Below the pieces are notes generated by a model, which ran no database searches, was not told where the DNA came from, and saw only the letters and a list, made by a program, of their open reading frames with translations. From the NCBI GenBank assembly GCA_903839875.1, contig CAIMDZ010000039.1, positions 1-64,000 on the forward strand: DNA of 64,000 nucleotides, written 5' to 3'. The position numbers and the translations under genes were made by a program. Below are positions 40,624-49,661 of the stretch, in pieces; positions within the stretch are counted from its first letter, which is position 1; each line of letters starts with the position of its first letter. This DNA is from an uncultured Bacteroidota bacterium (lineage in GTDB: Bacteria; Bacteroidota; Bacteroidia; Chitinophagales; Chitinophagaceae).

Positions 40624-41424
40624 AACCTAAGGTAAAGAAGTACAAAATTAGACAAATAATATAACAGACCACCTCAAAGAAAATATAATTGTACAATAAC
40701 GACCCACTCAAACCATAGTTATCCGCTTAGTGAGAATGTCAAAATAACTATCCAACTTCGTAGGATTTATTTTGACATCTTCACTTATTCACATTCCTAA
40801 TAATTCTTTTTAAACTTTTTTAAAAAATCTACTTACTACTATTAGGGTTGGGGATTGGGGGAATAAAAAAAGTTGTTCCTATTGTAATTTCAATTTTAGT
40901 TTTTTATCCACAGATCAATGATAATTTACTAACACAAAAAAACCAGTAAATTCAACGAACTAACACCAAAATTGTGAATTGTTAGTAGAAAAAGCTGTTA
41001 GTTAAATTATCCACCTGAATATCGTAATAGTCTGTGGACAACCACAAATTTTTGCTAATAATCTGCAAAAACTCATTACGTAAATATAGTTATAAGATTT
41101 GCAGCTAATCTTATACAATGATGTTGCATGGTTATCCACACAAAAAAATACAGAATAAATAGTACGAAAGAATAATTGAGACGTCTTTAAATATATATTA
41201 GCAATATAACAAGGAAGAAAGTATTAAACGATTAACCATACCCACTGGTAATCCATATTTATAGATCATTAATAAACAATTTTTGGAGAGGTAATTTAGC
41301 CGTGATAAATAAAACAATAAGCTATATATAAAAATAAAGAGCTTTAATCCAATAATAACGCTACAAAATCTCAATTTTTCCCATAAATTTGCCGTCCTTA
41401 TTATAAAAACATCACAAACCTGCA
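40624..41424. other. AT-rich gap with DnaA boxes: candidate chromosomal oriC
   Basis: 801 bp without a gene. DnaA-box matches: TTATCCACA at 40904-40912 (perfect), TTATCCACC at 41007-41015, TTGTCCACA on the minus strand at 41033-41041, TTATCCACA at 41132-41140 (perfect). A weaker TTATCCGCT is at 40719-40727. AT-rich tracts (TTTTTAAAAAAT near 40813, TAAATATATATTAGCAATAT near 41190) could serve as unwinding elements. 40751-40786 carries a copy of the dispersed CATCTTCACTTA motif. Six genes to the left point left and four genes to the right point right. Two parS sites lie 4.5-5 kb to the left. Confidence 0.6.
41384..41391 (+). promoter_or_regulatory. -7 promoter box for the PpiD-like gene
   Basis: TAAATTTG, an exact TAnnTTTG, 34 bp before the ATG at 41425. 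Confidence 0.45.
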
Positions 41425-43611
41425 ATGTCTGTAATACAAACGATTAGAAATAGGTACGGAAAAATAGCCGGCGGCGTTATAGCAATCTCGCTGATTGGTT
41501 TTATTGTACAGGATGCTCTTAATGGCTCTCTTAGAAATTGGTTTAGCGGCCATGATTCCAATGTCATGAAGGTCAACGGTACAAAAATAGACCCCAAAGA
41601 TTACCAGATTCGTCTGAAGGAATATGAGACCTTGTATGGCATGTTCAATAAAAACCGGCCCCTTGATGATCAGACCAGAGCTCAGATGAATGAGCAGGTT
41701 GTTCAGATGGTGGTTTATGAAACTGTCGTAGGAGATCAATGCGATAAATTAGGTATCCAAACATCTGACGATGAAAAAAAGGAACTTATTTATGGTGAGA
41801 ATGCCGACCAGTTGGTAAGGCAGTTCCAGATTGAAGGACAGCAAATCTTCGTCAATGGCCAAACCGGCCAGTTCGATCCGCAGATGATAAAACAATTTGA
41901 GGAGGCAATAACCAAAGATCCGCAGAAGTATGATCCTAACGGAAAATTAAAGGAACAATGGCAAATGGTGAAATCGTATGTTTTACGTACAAGCCGCATA
42001 AACAAATTCAATGCATTGTTTGCAGGCTCAGTTTATACGCCATTATATTTTCTGAAGAGAAACGTAACAGACCAGGGCGCAATGGCTTCAATAAAATATA
42101 TCAAGGTGCCATACAGTGCAATTGCTGATAATGATATTAAGGTTACTGACGATGATATCAAAGAGTATCTTAAAAAGCATTCGGCAGCTTACCAGACTGA
42201 CCAGCCAACGCGCACTATTGAATATGTGTCCTTTGATATTATTCCATCGTCAGCAGATACCAGCAGGCAAATTGAATCACTGAACCAGATCAAGGATGAT
42301 TTTACTGCAGCCAAAGACAACAAATCTTTTGTAAACAGTAAATCGGAAGATGGCAACGCTTATACTGAAATGTATTTAAACAAGCGCACATTCATGTCGA
42401 GGTATGCAGATTCTATTTCCGGTCTGCCGGTAGGAACCGTATATGGTCCGTATTTTGAAAATGGCGGTTATAAGCTTTCGAAAGTTGTTGACAGAAAAAC
42501 TTTTCCAGACTCTGTAAAACTCAGGCATATATTAGTAAAGACAAAGGAGCGCAGCAATGAAGTTATGGATTCAACAGCTGCAAGCATGAAAATTGACAGT
42601 GCAATTGCTGCCATCAACAGTGGCGCAAAATGGGATTCAATTGTTGCAGTATATTCACAGGATGAAGGAAGTAATAAAAAAGGTGGAGAATATTGGTTTA
42701 CCCTGCAGCAGAAACCGGGGATAGCAAAAGAATTCGGGGATTTTGTTTTTGATGGCAAGACCGGCGATAAGAAAAAAGTAAAGGTTTCAAACGATAACTA
42801 TTCCGGGTACCATTATATAGAGATACTGGAACAAAAAACTATTGAGCCTGCAATACAACTGGCTACAATTACTAAACCCCTGTCGCCCAGCGACAGCACG
42901 AACAATGCGATCTATGGTAAGGCGAATGAGTTTGCCGGTAAAAACACCAATGGGGCAGACTTTGATGCGTCAATAAAAAAATTGAATTATGACAAGAGGG
43001 TAGGCGATAATATTAAAGTAACCAGCTTTACTATTACCGGCCTCGGACCATCAAGGGAAATAATCAAGTGGGCATTCAGCCATAAGGTTGGGGAAATTTC
43101 GAGCGTATTCCAGTTAAGTGGCCAAAGATATGTAGTTGCAAAACTTACAGGAATTGAAGAAAAAGGGACGCCGGCAATAACAGCCACAAACCGTCCGATG
43201 CTGGAACAGAAAGTAAGGGAAGAGAAAAAGGCGGAACAGATCATTAAGAAATATACAGGATCTTTGGAGTCAATAGCATCAGCTTCAAACCAGCAAGTAC
43301 AACAATCAGACTCTGTAGCGCTTAGTGGATATATTCCCGGTCTTGGATTTGAGCCGAAGGTGGTAGGTTATACATTTTGTCAAACGTTCCAACCCAATAC
43401 TGTATCGCCCGGAATTAAAGGACAAGGCGGAGTGTATTTTATTTCTGTTTTAAAACGCGAAAACACACCGTCTGATCCGAACATGATGCAAATGCAAATG
43501 GCACAGCAACGTTACCAGATTGAAAGCCAGTCAAGGAATGCCATTTCACAAATGTTACAGCAGTCTGTTATTAAAAGAGCGGATGTAAAATATAATGCGG
43601 AAAACTTTTAA
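41425..43611 (+). CDS. PpiD/SurA-like membrane-anchored peptidyl-prolyl isomerase foldase
   Basis: 728 residues. One N-terminal transmembrane helix (GKIAGGVIAISLIGFIVQDAL, in part, about 12-32) and then a SurA_N-type chaperone region (VMKVNGTKIDPKDYQIRLKEYE). A parvulin domain spans about 365-470 (VKLRHILVKTKERSN, AIAAINSGAKWDSIVAVYSQDEGSNKKGGEYWF). A second, degenerate parvulin-like segment and chaperone region follow. Folds or inspects proteins leaving the Sec channel, at the periplasmic face. First rightward gene next to the putative origin gap. Confidence 0.9.
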   Translation: MSVIQTIRNRYGKIAGGVIAISLIGFIVQDALNGSLRNWFSGHDSNVMKVNGTKIDPKDYQIRLKEYETLYGMFNKNRPLDDQTRAQMNEQVVQMVVYETVVGDQCDKLGIQTSDDEKKELIYGENADQLVRQFQIEGQQIFVNGQTGQFDPQMIKQFEEAITKDPQKYDPNGKLKEQWQMVKSYVLRTSRINKFNALFAGSVYTPLYFLKRNVTDQGAMASIKYIKVPYSAIADNDIKVTDDDIKEYLKKHSAAYQTDQPTRTIEYVSFDIIPSSADTSRQIESLNQIKDDFTAAKDNKSFVNSKSEDGNAYTEMYLNKRTFMSRYADSISGLPVGTVYGPYFENGGYKLSKVVDRKTFPDSVKLRHILVKTKERSNEVMDSTAASMKIDSAIAAINSGAKWDSIVAVYSQDEGSNKKGGEYWFTLQQKPGIAKEFGDFVFDGKTGDKKKVKVSNDNYSGYHYIEILEQKTIEPAIQLATITKPLSPSDSTNNAIYGKANEFAGKNTNGADFDASIKKLNYDKRVGDNIKVTSFTITGLGPSREIIKWAFSHKVGEISSVFQLSGQRYVVAKLTGIEEKGTPAITATNRPMLEQKVREEKKAEQIIKKYTGSLESIASASNQQVQQSDSVALSGYIPGLGFEPKVVGYTFCQTFQPNTVSPGIKGQGGVYFISVLKRENTPSDPNMMQMQMAQQRYQIESQSRNAISQMLQQSVIKRADVKYNAENF

Positions 43612-43678
43612 TGGTTTCTCAGGCAAGGATATTTCAAATAACCCCGGGCCCAAAGGAAAGATATAAAAATAGTACTAT

Positions 43679-43712
43679 AGAGGTTGTTCCCCAATGAGGA
43701 GCAACCTCTTTT
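43679..43712 (+). terminator. Rho-independent terminator
   Basis: AGAGGTTGTTCC / GGAGCAACCTCT stem (one G-T) around CCAATGA, then TTTT. Located 68 bp after the PpiD-like stop. Confidence 0.85.
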
Positions 43713-43767
43713 ACATTTATTGGCTTAAATTTGAAATAAATTAAAAACTATTTTGTAATTTGTAGTG

Positions 43768-44310
43768 ATGAGTGAGCGTATCATAACACTTTTTGGAGAA
43801 GAGTTGGTCCCGGAACAAATAAAAGCCGTAGGACGAAGCCGTGCAAAAAAGAAAACAGATGAAATTAAAGGAGAGGAAAATAAACCAGAGGAAAAGAAAA
43901 TTGTAGCACCCGAACCGGTAGAAAATCAACCGGAAATACCTGAAATAACCATTGTTGAAGAACCGAAGGATTTCGAATTGCCCGAAGAATGGAGTGGAGA
44001 TAAACATTATTATTCGATAGGAGAGGTTGCATCTCTTTTCAAAGTAAAAACATCCCATATCCGCTTCTGGACAAATGAATTCAAACTTAAGGTTCGGACA
44101 ACCCGCAAAGGAGACCGGTTGTATACTCCGGAACAGATCCGCGAGCTACGCGCCATTCATCACCTGGTAAAGGAGCGGGGATTTACACTTACAGGTGCAA
44201 AAGCGAAATTAAAAACGCAAAATAATAGGGATGTGGAAACTATAGACCTGAAACAAGCCCTGTTGCAATTAAGAAACCAGCTGGTTATTATCAGAAATAA
44301 ACTGAACTAA
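43768..44310 (+). CDS. MerR-type HTH regulator with N-terminal low-complexity arm
   Basis: 180 residues from the ATG at 43768 (a GTG one codon upstream is in frame). The first 70 residues are Lys/Glu/Pro-rich and probably disordered. Then a MerR HTH lies at about 78-145 (YYSIGEVASLFKVKTSHIRFWTNEF, LYTPEQIRELRAIHHLVKERGFTLTGAK, both in part) and a short coiled-coil tail (LKQALLQLRNQLVIIRNKLN). No cysteines for metal sensing. The form with this arm is common in Bacteroidota and may be a nucleoid-related or general regulator. The next gene follows 37 bp later. Confidence 0.85.
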   Translation: MSERIITLFGEELVPEQIKAVGRSRAKKKTDEIKGEENKPEEKKIVAPEPVENQPEIPEITIVEEPKDFELPEEWSGDKHYYSIGEVASLFKVKTSHIRFWTNEFKLKVRTTRKGDRLYTPEQIRELRAIHHLVKERGFTLTGAKAKLKTQNNRDVETIDLKQALLQLRNQLVIIRNKLN

Positions 44311-44347
44311 GGGGAAACCATGATAAAATGAGCATTGCCGAATCAAT

Positions 44348-44863
44348 ATGAGAACAATAATTTTTTCAGTTTTTTTAATGATCAATGTGTCTGCATTTGC
44401 GCAAACTCCGGCCTATGATATTTCAAAAGATCCAAAGAATGGAGAAATAACGTTCAGAGGCCCGGTTACTTTTGAAGACCTGGAAAAGGAACCAACCTTT
44501 ACCTGGCTTACGACAGGCAGGGATGAATATAAACCGGATGAAAATAAAGTAAAATTTATCCGCGAAAAAATAGCTGCCGGTAATTATACTTTTGTTGTTT
44601 TCCTTGGCACTTGGTGTAGCGATTCTCACGACCTCGTACCAAGATTTAGGAAAGTACTGGAGTTAATTAAATTCCCGCTTACTAAAGTAACCATGTATGG
44701 CACTGACCGGGAAAAAACAACAAAAAATGGCGAAGAAAAGCAATACCGGGTAACACTTGTGCCCACAATAATTTTATTTGAAAATGATAAAGAATCAGGA
44801 CGTATAACAGAAACGGTACAAAAAAGTATAGAAGATGATATCGCGTCCTTTTTTCCTGACTAA
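44348..44863 (+). CDS. Periplasmic thioredoxin-fold protein with a single active-site cysteine
   Basis: 171 residues with a signal peptide (MRTIIFSVFLMINVSAFAQ). The thioredoxin fold is visible from about residue 78: YTFVVFLGTWCSDSHDLVPRF, VTMYGTDRE, and the cis-proline strand RVTLVPTIILFEN. The active site reads WCSDS rather than CxxC, so it has only one redox cysteine (C90). This suggests a monothiol, isomerase-like or non-catalytic binding role. Upstream MerR gene is close (37 bp). Confidence 0.8.
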   Translation: MRTIIFSVFLMINVSAFAQTPAYDISKDPKNGEITFRGPVTFEDLEKEPTFTWLTTGRDEYKPDENKVKFIREKIAAGNYTFVVFLGTWCSDSHDLVPRFRKVLELIKFPLTKVTMYGTDREKTTKNGEEKQYRVTLVPTIILFENDKESGRITETVQKSIEDDIASFFPD

Positions 44864-44996
44864 AAAATGGTCTGCGGGTTTTCAAAATTTTCAATATCTC
44901 CCCACGCAATATTTCGATAATAAGTTTTATTGTCTTTAACCATCTAAGAGGATTGAGGGGAGAATAATTACTTTTGTTGCAATTATTAATACGATT

Positions 44997-46469
44997 ATGG
45001 AATTACCAGCACATATATCCATTGAAACCCTAAAGAACCTTTCCGGCACTTTGGAATTATCTGCAGAAGCAATAAACCGGATATCCATCAACAGAGCCTA
45101 CCTGGATAACATACTAAAATCGGGTAAAACATTTTATGGCATCAATACAGGTTTCGGGTCATTGTGCAATGTACGGATCAGGGATCATGAGCTGGAGCAA
45201 CTCCAGGAAAACCTTGTTTGCTCACATGCCTGTGGAATGGGCGATGAAGTGCCGGAGGAAATAGTCCGGTTAATGCTCTTATTAAAAGTGCATGGTCTTA
45301 GCCAGGGGTATAGTGGCGTCAGGCCCGGGATCGTGCAGCGGCTTGCCGATTTTTATAACATGGGAATAACACCTGTGGTTTATGAATTAGGTTCTTTGGG
45401 CGCATCCGGTGACCTGGCGCCGCTCGCACATCTGAGTATGCCTCTTTTTGGTAAAGGTAGGGTAAATTATAAAGGAGCAAAAATAACTGCTGCTGAAGCG
45501 CTGAAGCAAACCGGACTGCAACCACTGGTGCTGGCTGCAAAGGAAGGGCTTGCGCTGCTGAATGGTACACAGTTTATGAGTTCATACATCTGCTGGTCGT
45601 TAATGGTTGCAAAAAAACTACTGGTATGGGCCGATATTATTGGGGCTATGTCGGCGGATGCTTTCCTGGCTAAAGATGAACCTTTTAAACCGCCTGTTCA
45701 CAGGGTTCGTCCGCACAAAGGGCAGATAACCACTGCGGCTAATATGCTGAAGTTTCTGGCTGGCAGCGAACTGCAGCAAATGCAAAAGGAACAGGTACAG
45801 GATCCTTATTCATTCAGATGCATACCGCAGGTGCATGGTGCAACGAAGGATGTAACCGATACGGTGGCCAGCGTACTGGAAACAGAGATAAATTCTGTTA
45901 CCGATAACCCGATCGTGTTTCATGATGAGGATGCTATAATGAGTGGAGGAAATTTTCACGGGCAAACCCTGGCGCTGCATGCTGATTTCATGGCAATTGC
46001 AATCGCAGAGTTGGCAAATATTTCGGAGCGCAGGACTTACCTGCTCGTTAGCGGGCAACGAGGCCTTCCTCCGTTCCTGGCGCCAAATGCAGGATTGAAC
46101 AGTGGTTTCATGATTGCGCAATATACAGCGGCTGCAATAGTAAGTCAGAATAAACAATTCTGTACGCCGGCATCTGTAGATAGTATTGTTAGCAGCAACG
46201 GTCAGGAGGACCATGTAAGCATGGGCGCGAATGCCGCTACCAAGTTGAGACATGTGGTTCAGAATGTGCAGCGTGTTTTAGGAATAGAATTGCTGACAGC
46301 TGCTCAGGCACTGGATCTGCGCCGCCCGCAGAAATCATCACCCGTTCTGGAAAAGGTATGGAGCGCCCTGAGAAGCGAAACCAACTTTATGGCAGAAGAT
46401 GAAGTACTGCATTATAAGCTGATAGTGGCTGAAAGATTCCTGGATAGAGATCCTGAAGTTTTTTTGTAG
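44997..46469 (+). CDS. hutH: Histidine ammonia-lyase
   Basis: 490 residues. Converts histidine to urocanate and ammonia with the self-formed MIO group from Ala136-Ser137-Gly138 (GSLGASGDLAPLAH). Substrate choice is indicated by Ser76-His77 (LVCSHACG), the pair typical of histidine lyases, whereas tyrosine and phenylalanine lyases carry His-Leu or Phe-Leu there. Also seen: FYGINTGFG, QDPYSFRCIPQVHGA and the C-terminal SMGANAATKLRHVVQN. hutU, hutI and hutG are not adjacent, so this gene stands apart from the rest of the Hut pathway. Confidence 0.94.
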   Translation: MELPAHISIETLKNLSGTLELSAEAINRISINRAYLDNILKSGKTFYGINTGFGSLCNVRIRDHELEQLQENLVCSHACGMGDEVPEEIVRLMLLLKVHGLSQGYSGVRPGIVQRLADFYNMGITPVVYELGSLGASGDLAPLAHLSMPLFGKGRVNYKGAKITAAEALKQTGLQPLVLAAKEGLALLNGTQFMSSYICWSLMVAKKLLVWADIIGAMSADAFLAKDEPFKPPVHRVRPHKGQITTAANMLKFLAGSELQQMQKEQVQDPYSFRCIPQVHGATKDVTDTVASVLETEINSVTDNPIVFHDEDAIMSGGNFHGQTLALHADFMAIAIAELANISERRTYLLVSGQRGLPPFLAPNAGLNSGFMIAQYTAAAIVSQNKQFCTPASVDSIVSSNGQEDHVSMGANAATKLRHVVQNVQRVLGIELLTAAQALDLRRPQKSSPVLEKVWSALRSETNFMAEDEVLHYKLIVAERFLDRDPEVFL

Positions 46470-46493
46470 GAGTAAGCGTATTTCATAATCGTA

Positions 46494-46624
46494 AAGAAGT
46501 CTGGAGGACTTCAAGGTGAATAGCTGCCGGTGAAACCGGCGGTACTAAAGAAAAGTGACACAACCCCAGCGGGGTTGAATGTGATATAGGTAATACCAAA
46601 GCCGTCAAAGTAAAGACATGATAG
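46494..46624. repeat. Dispersed intergenic repeat R1, copy C
   Basis: A GTCTGGAGGACTTCAAGGTG unit, a TAGCTGCCGGTGAAACCGGCGG hairpin (given in part) and CCCCAGCGGGGTTGAATGTG, in the same order as copy B at 24478-24622 and the units of copy A at 201-560. It occupies nearly the whole gap between hutH and the convergent TMTC-like gene. Confidence 0.8.
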
Positions 46625-46647
46625 AGTTTCGGAATGAGCGCAGGATC

Positions 46648-48519
46648 TTACTGTAGCATAAACCCCGGATTATTTGCCTTTGCAATTGAATCGTATTTTT
46701 TTGTTGAGTCCGCAATCTGCAAATGATTGTATGCAATAGCCAGGTATCCGTATGACGGACTTGAATTATCATCGAAGCGCAGGGCGTGTTTCAGCGGCAT
46801 TATAGCAGAATCGTACTTACCCATTTTCAGGTAGCAAATACCAATGTTGCGGTAGCCTCGTGTATAAGCCGCGTCGGTTGCAATTGCTTTCCTGCAAAAC
46901 TCAATGGACCGGTTGTAGTCGCCTTTCTTAAAATACACACCCGCCAGTTTGTTCAACGAAAAAGTATCTGCGGCATTCATTTCTATTGCACGGGCATAAT
47001 ATGCCCCGGCAGAGTCGTACAGTCCGCTGGTAAAATAGGAGTTTCCCATTACTATGCACACTTCATGGAAATGCGGATAAAGAGCAAGCGATCTTTTCAG
47101 ACATGCCAGGCCCTGTTCCCGTTTTTTATTGTTGGCGACGGAATCATCCCGATCGCCGAGACTTGCCAGGTTCACTAATTCCGTACCATAGTAATATAAA
47201 AGCCTGCAGTTATCCGGCGCTTTTTTGAGATCGGTTTTATAAAGCGTATAGTTGTCATACCAATCACCATTGCGTTTATAAGCCATAAAGCAATAAGCAA
47301 AGGACACCGGTATCATTACCAGCAATAATGTGCGGTTTTTTAATACAGGCGCTCCGGCATAAGTTGGTTTTATGGTCAGTTTTTTAATAAGCAGCGCTAA
47401 CATAAGGCAAAAGCCAACCGAAGGGAAGAACAGAAAACGCTCGGCAAACTCGGAATAAATGAGCAGGGGGATATTGGAAAAAACGGCTATTGTGAAAAAG
47501 AAAAATAAGATACTGAATGCCAGCGGATCCTTATTTTTTTTCAGCAGCCTGTAAACAGCAGTAACACCTGAAATAAGAAGTACCGCTAAAGAAAGCAATA
47601 CATAAATATTCCCCATACCCACAGTAGAAATAGTGCTGTAGCCATAATCGCAGATGAGGGGCCAGGGCACAAACAATAGTTTCAGATACATGCCTAAAAC
47701 CATAACCGCAGTTGCAATACGGTCGGCGAATGTGGCGTGGAGAAGCGGGTTGGCAGTAAATTCAATTGTTGCTGTATGGTGTACTCCCAGCACCCCCGCA
47801 CGCATAAGCAGGAACACAACTGTGACAGCAATGGCTGCAACTGAAATAGCAATGCTGCGTTTTTTATTTTCGTTAATATAGAAAAAGAAGATCAGCGGTA
47901 TCACAACCAAAAACGCAATAACGGTCTCTTTGGAAAGAAAGGACAAAAGAAGTAACAGTCCGCCGGTTGCCAGTTGCCGCAACCTGCCGCTCCTGGCATA
48001 TCCGGCAAAAGCCTTTAATGCAAGGAAGCCAAACAGAAAGCAAAGTAATTCATCCCTGCTCTTGATATTTGCTACAACCTCTGTGTGCACAGGGTGCAGC
48101 GCAAACAACAATGCTGTGATAAATGAGACAACGGTATTGCTGAATAGCAGGTTGAGGAAAAGAAAAAGAGCAACGACGCAGCCGCAAAAAAGAAGGATAT
48201 TTGAAAAATGATTTTCGGCAGGATAAGCCCCCCAGATCCCGTACTCTATTGCCGATAAAATTAATGGAACCGGCCGGTAGCTTTCGGCGTCATTAGACTG
48301 GGCAAAGCCTTTCATACGTGGAGTAACCAGTAGTTCCGGTATGCCTGAAAAACCTTTTGTGACGATTGTATTTTCAGTAATTACAGTGGCGTCATCCAGC
48401 ACATAGCCGTTCGATAGAGTGTTGGCATAAAGCAGAATAGCTAAACAACCTAAAATAACAGCAAGCTTTGTTTTCAAAGTGAAACCGGAAGTTATTTTTT
48501 GGATGAACAGATTTGCCAT
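46648..48519 (-). CDS. TMTC-like polytopic protein with C-terminal TPR repeats (O-mannosyltransferase type)
   Basis: 623 residues. About ten membrane segments in the first 400 residues and four or five TPR units in the last 190 (e.g. PHFHEVCIVMGNSYFTSG, FSLNKLAGVYFKKGDYNRSIEFC, YTRGYRNIGICYLKMGKYDSA, partial quotes). Motifs shared with the TMTC family: NGYVLDDATVITEN (acidic pair in the first loop), ESYRPVPLI and HPVHTEVVANIKSRDELL. Eukaryotic TMTCs mannosylate proteins from dolichyl-phosphate-mannose; bacterial relatives are likely lipid-linked-sugar transferases with unknown acceptor. Confidence 0.8.
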   Translation of the reverse strand: MANLFIQKITSGFTLKTKLAVILGCLAILLYANTLSNGYVLDDATVITENTIVTKGFSGIPELLVTPRMKGFAQSNDAESYRPVPLILSAIEYGIWGAYPAENHFSNILLFCGCVVALFLFLNLLFSNTVVSFITALLFALHPVHTEVVANIKSRDELLCFLFGFLALKAFAGYARSGRLRQLATGGLLLLLSFLSKETVIAFLVVIPLIFFFYINENKKRSIAISVAAIAVTVVFLLMRAGVLGVHHTATIEFTANPLLHATFADRIATAVMVLGMYLKLLFVPWPLICDYGYSTISTVGMGNIYVLLSLAVLLISGVTAVYRLLKKNKDPLAFSILFFFFTIAVFSNIPLLIYSEFAERFLFFPSVGFCLMLALLIKKLTIKPTYAGAPVLKNRTLLLVMIPVSFAYCFMAYKRNGDWYDNYTLYKTDLKKAPDNCRLLYYYGTELVNLASLGDRDDSVANNKKREQGLACLKRSLALYPHFHEVCIVMGNSYFTSGLYDSAGAYYARAIEMNAADTFSLNKLAGVYFKKGDYNRSIEFCRKAIATDAAYTRGYRNIGICYLKMGKYDSAIMPLKHALRFDDNSSPSYGYLAIAYNHLQIADSTKKYDSIAKANNPGFMLQ

Positions 48520-48619
48520 ACATTTTTGAACAGATTTTGAAATTAAGATAAATTTTTCACTTGCTTATGACTGGCATTTACAAAACAATGGTTTAGTTTA
48601 ATACTTTTGAGAAAATATA

Positions 48620-49528
48620 ATGACTACCCAAAATAACTATATTGTTTTTCAGTGCTATGGAAATGAGCGTGTGTTTCATGAATGTGCCTTTGCTCTTTTA
48701 TCCCTGTCGCGTCTTTATCCTGAAGGATTTCCTCCAAATCTCCAAATCTGCATATATACAGATAAACCAGGCTGGTTCCGGAATTTCAGCGACTGCCCTT
48801 TGCCGCTCAATTACCGCGAGCTAGATTTGGAAACCATAAAGCAATGGCGCGGAAATATAGATTTTGTGCACCGGGTGAAAATCGAGATACTGAAGGATTT
48901 TACCAACGACCGAACGGGCAACATACTCTATACGGATACGGATGTGGTATTTACCAGGCCGCTTGACAAACTGTTCGCGGGCATTGCTAAAGGCAACCGG
49001 TACATGCATGTGATGGAAGGTAATATAAACGAATGGGGCAATCCTATTTTCAGAAAACTGCATAAATACCTGAAATCGAAAAAATACCTGAGCGTAAACG
49101 ATATGCCCTTGTTCAATATGATCATGTGGAATGCCGGGGTGCTCGGTTTCAATACCATGCACATACGGTTGCTGAACGACGTGCTGAAATTTACAGACGA
49201 TCACTATCCGGAGTTCCCCAAGCATATTATAGAGCAGTTTGCATTTTCTGTTTACTTCTTAAAGCCTGGTAACATAAAGGCCGCTATACCCTGGATACTC
49301 CATTACTGGAACCTGAAGGAAGCCGGTGAAATACTGTCGTCTTTTTTCACTTATTTCGGCGGACGCCCCTGGGCAGAGTTAATGAACTACAGCCAGCTGA
49401 TACAAATACCCGTGTTGATGCAGCAAAAAATAAATTTTTACCAGTGCAGAAATATTGTTGATAAGATCCGGAAGAAACAATGGCTGCCTGAAATTCCGGA
49501 TTGGGCGGAAATGCTTAAGCAGTTATGA
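48620..49528 (+). CDS. Glycosyltransferase, GT-A fold with DxD motif
   Basis: 302 residues. Opening strand NYIVFQCYGNERVFHECAFALLSLSRL (quoted in part), the nucleotide-sugar/metal motif ILYTDTDVVF at about residue 105-113, then RYMHVMEGN and FNMIMWNAGVLGF. This is the pattern of GT8-like/galactosyltransferase-type Bacteroidota enzymes. Sugar and acceptor cannot be told. No signal peptide or membrane segment. Divergent from the TMTC-like gene, so the two could share a promoter region and a glycosylation task. Confidence 0.78.
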   Translation: MTTQNNYIVFQCYGNERVFHECAFALLSLSRLYPEGFPPNLQICIYTDKPGWFRNFSDCPLPLNYRELDLETIKQWRGNIDFVHRVKIEILKDFTNDRTGNILYTDTDVVFTRPLDKLFAGIAKGNRYMHVMEGNINEWGNPIFRKLHKYLKSKKYLSVNDMPLFNMIMWNAGVLGFNTMHIRLLNDVLKFTDDHYPEFPKHIIEQFAFSVYFLKPGNIKAAIPWILHYWNLKEAGEILSSFFTYFGGRPWAELMNYSQLIQIPVLMQQKINFYQCRNIVDKIRKKQWLPEIPDWAEMLKQL

Positions 49529-49627
49529 TGTCCTTCACCATTTGATCCCTGCAAAAATATCATGGCCAATTTCATAACACCTCTCATCGCACCGGAGAGA
49601 GGCCTCCCACTCGCACCTACGTAACAT

Positions 49628-49660
49628 CTCCCTCTCCCAGGGAGAGGGCCGGGGAGAGGT
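49628..49660. repeat. REP-like palindrome directly after the patatin gene
   Basis: CCCTCTCCCAGGGAGAGGG with a GCCGGGGAGAGG tail, ending 1 bp from the patatin stop codon (49662). A related GGAGAGAGGCCTCCC segment lies just left. Same family as 1202-1230 and 22144-22176. Confidence 0.85.
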
Positions 49661-49661
49661 C

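Noticed and set aside
40624..41424. Small genes in the origin gap
   Set aside because: Frames are short, AT-driven and without any start context or family resemblance.
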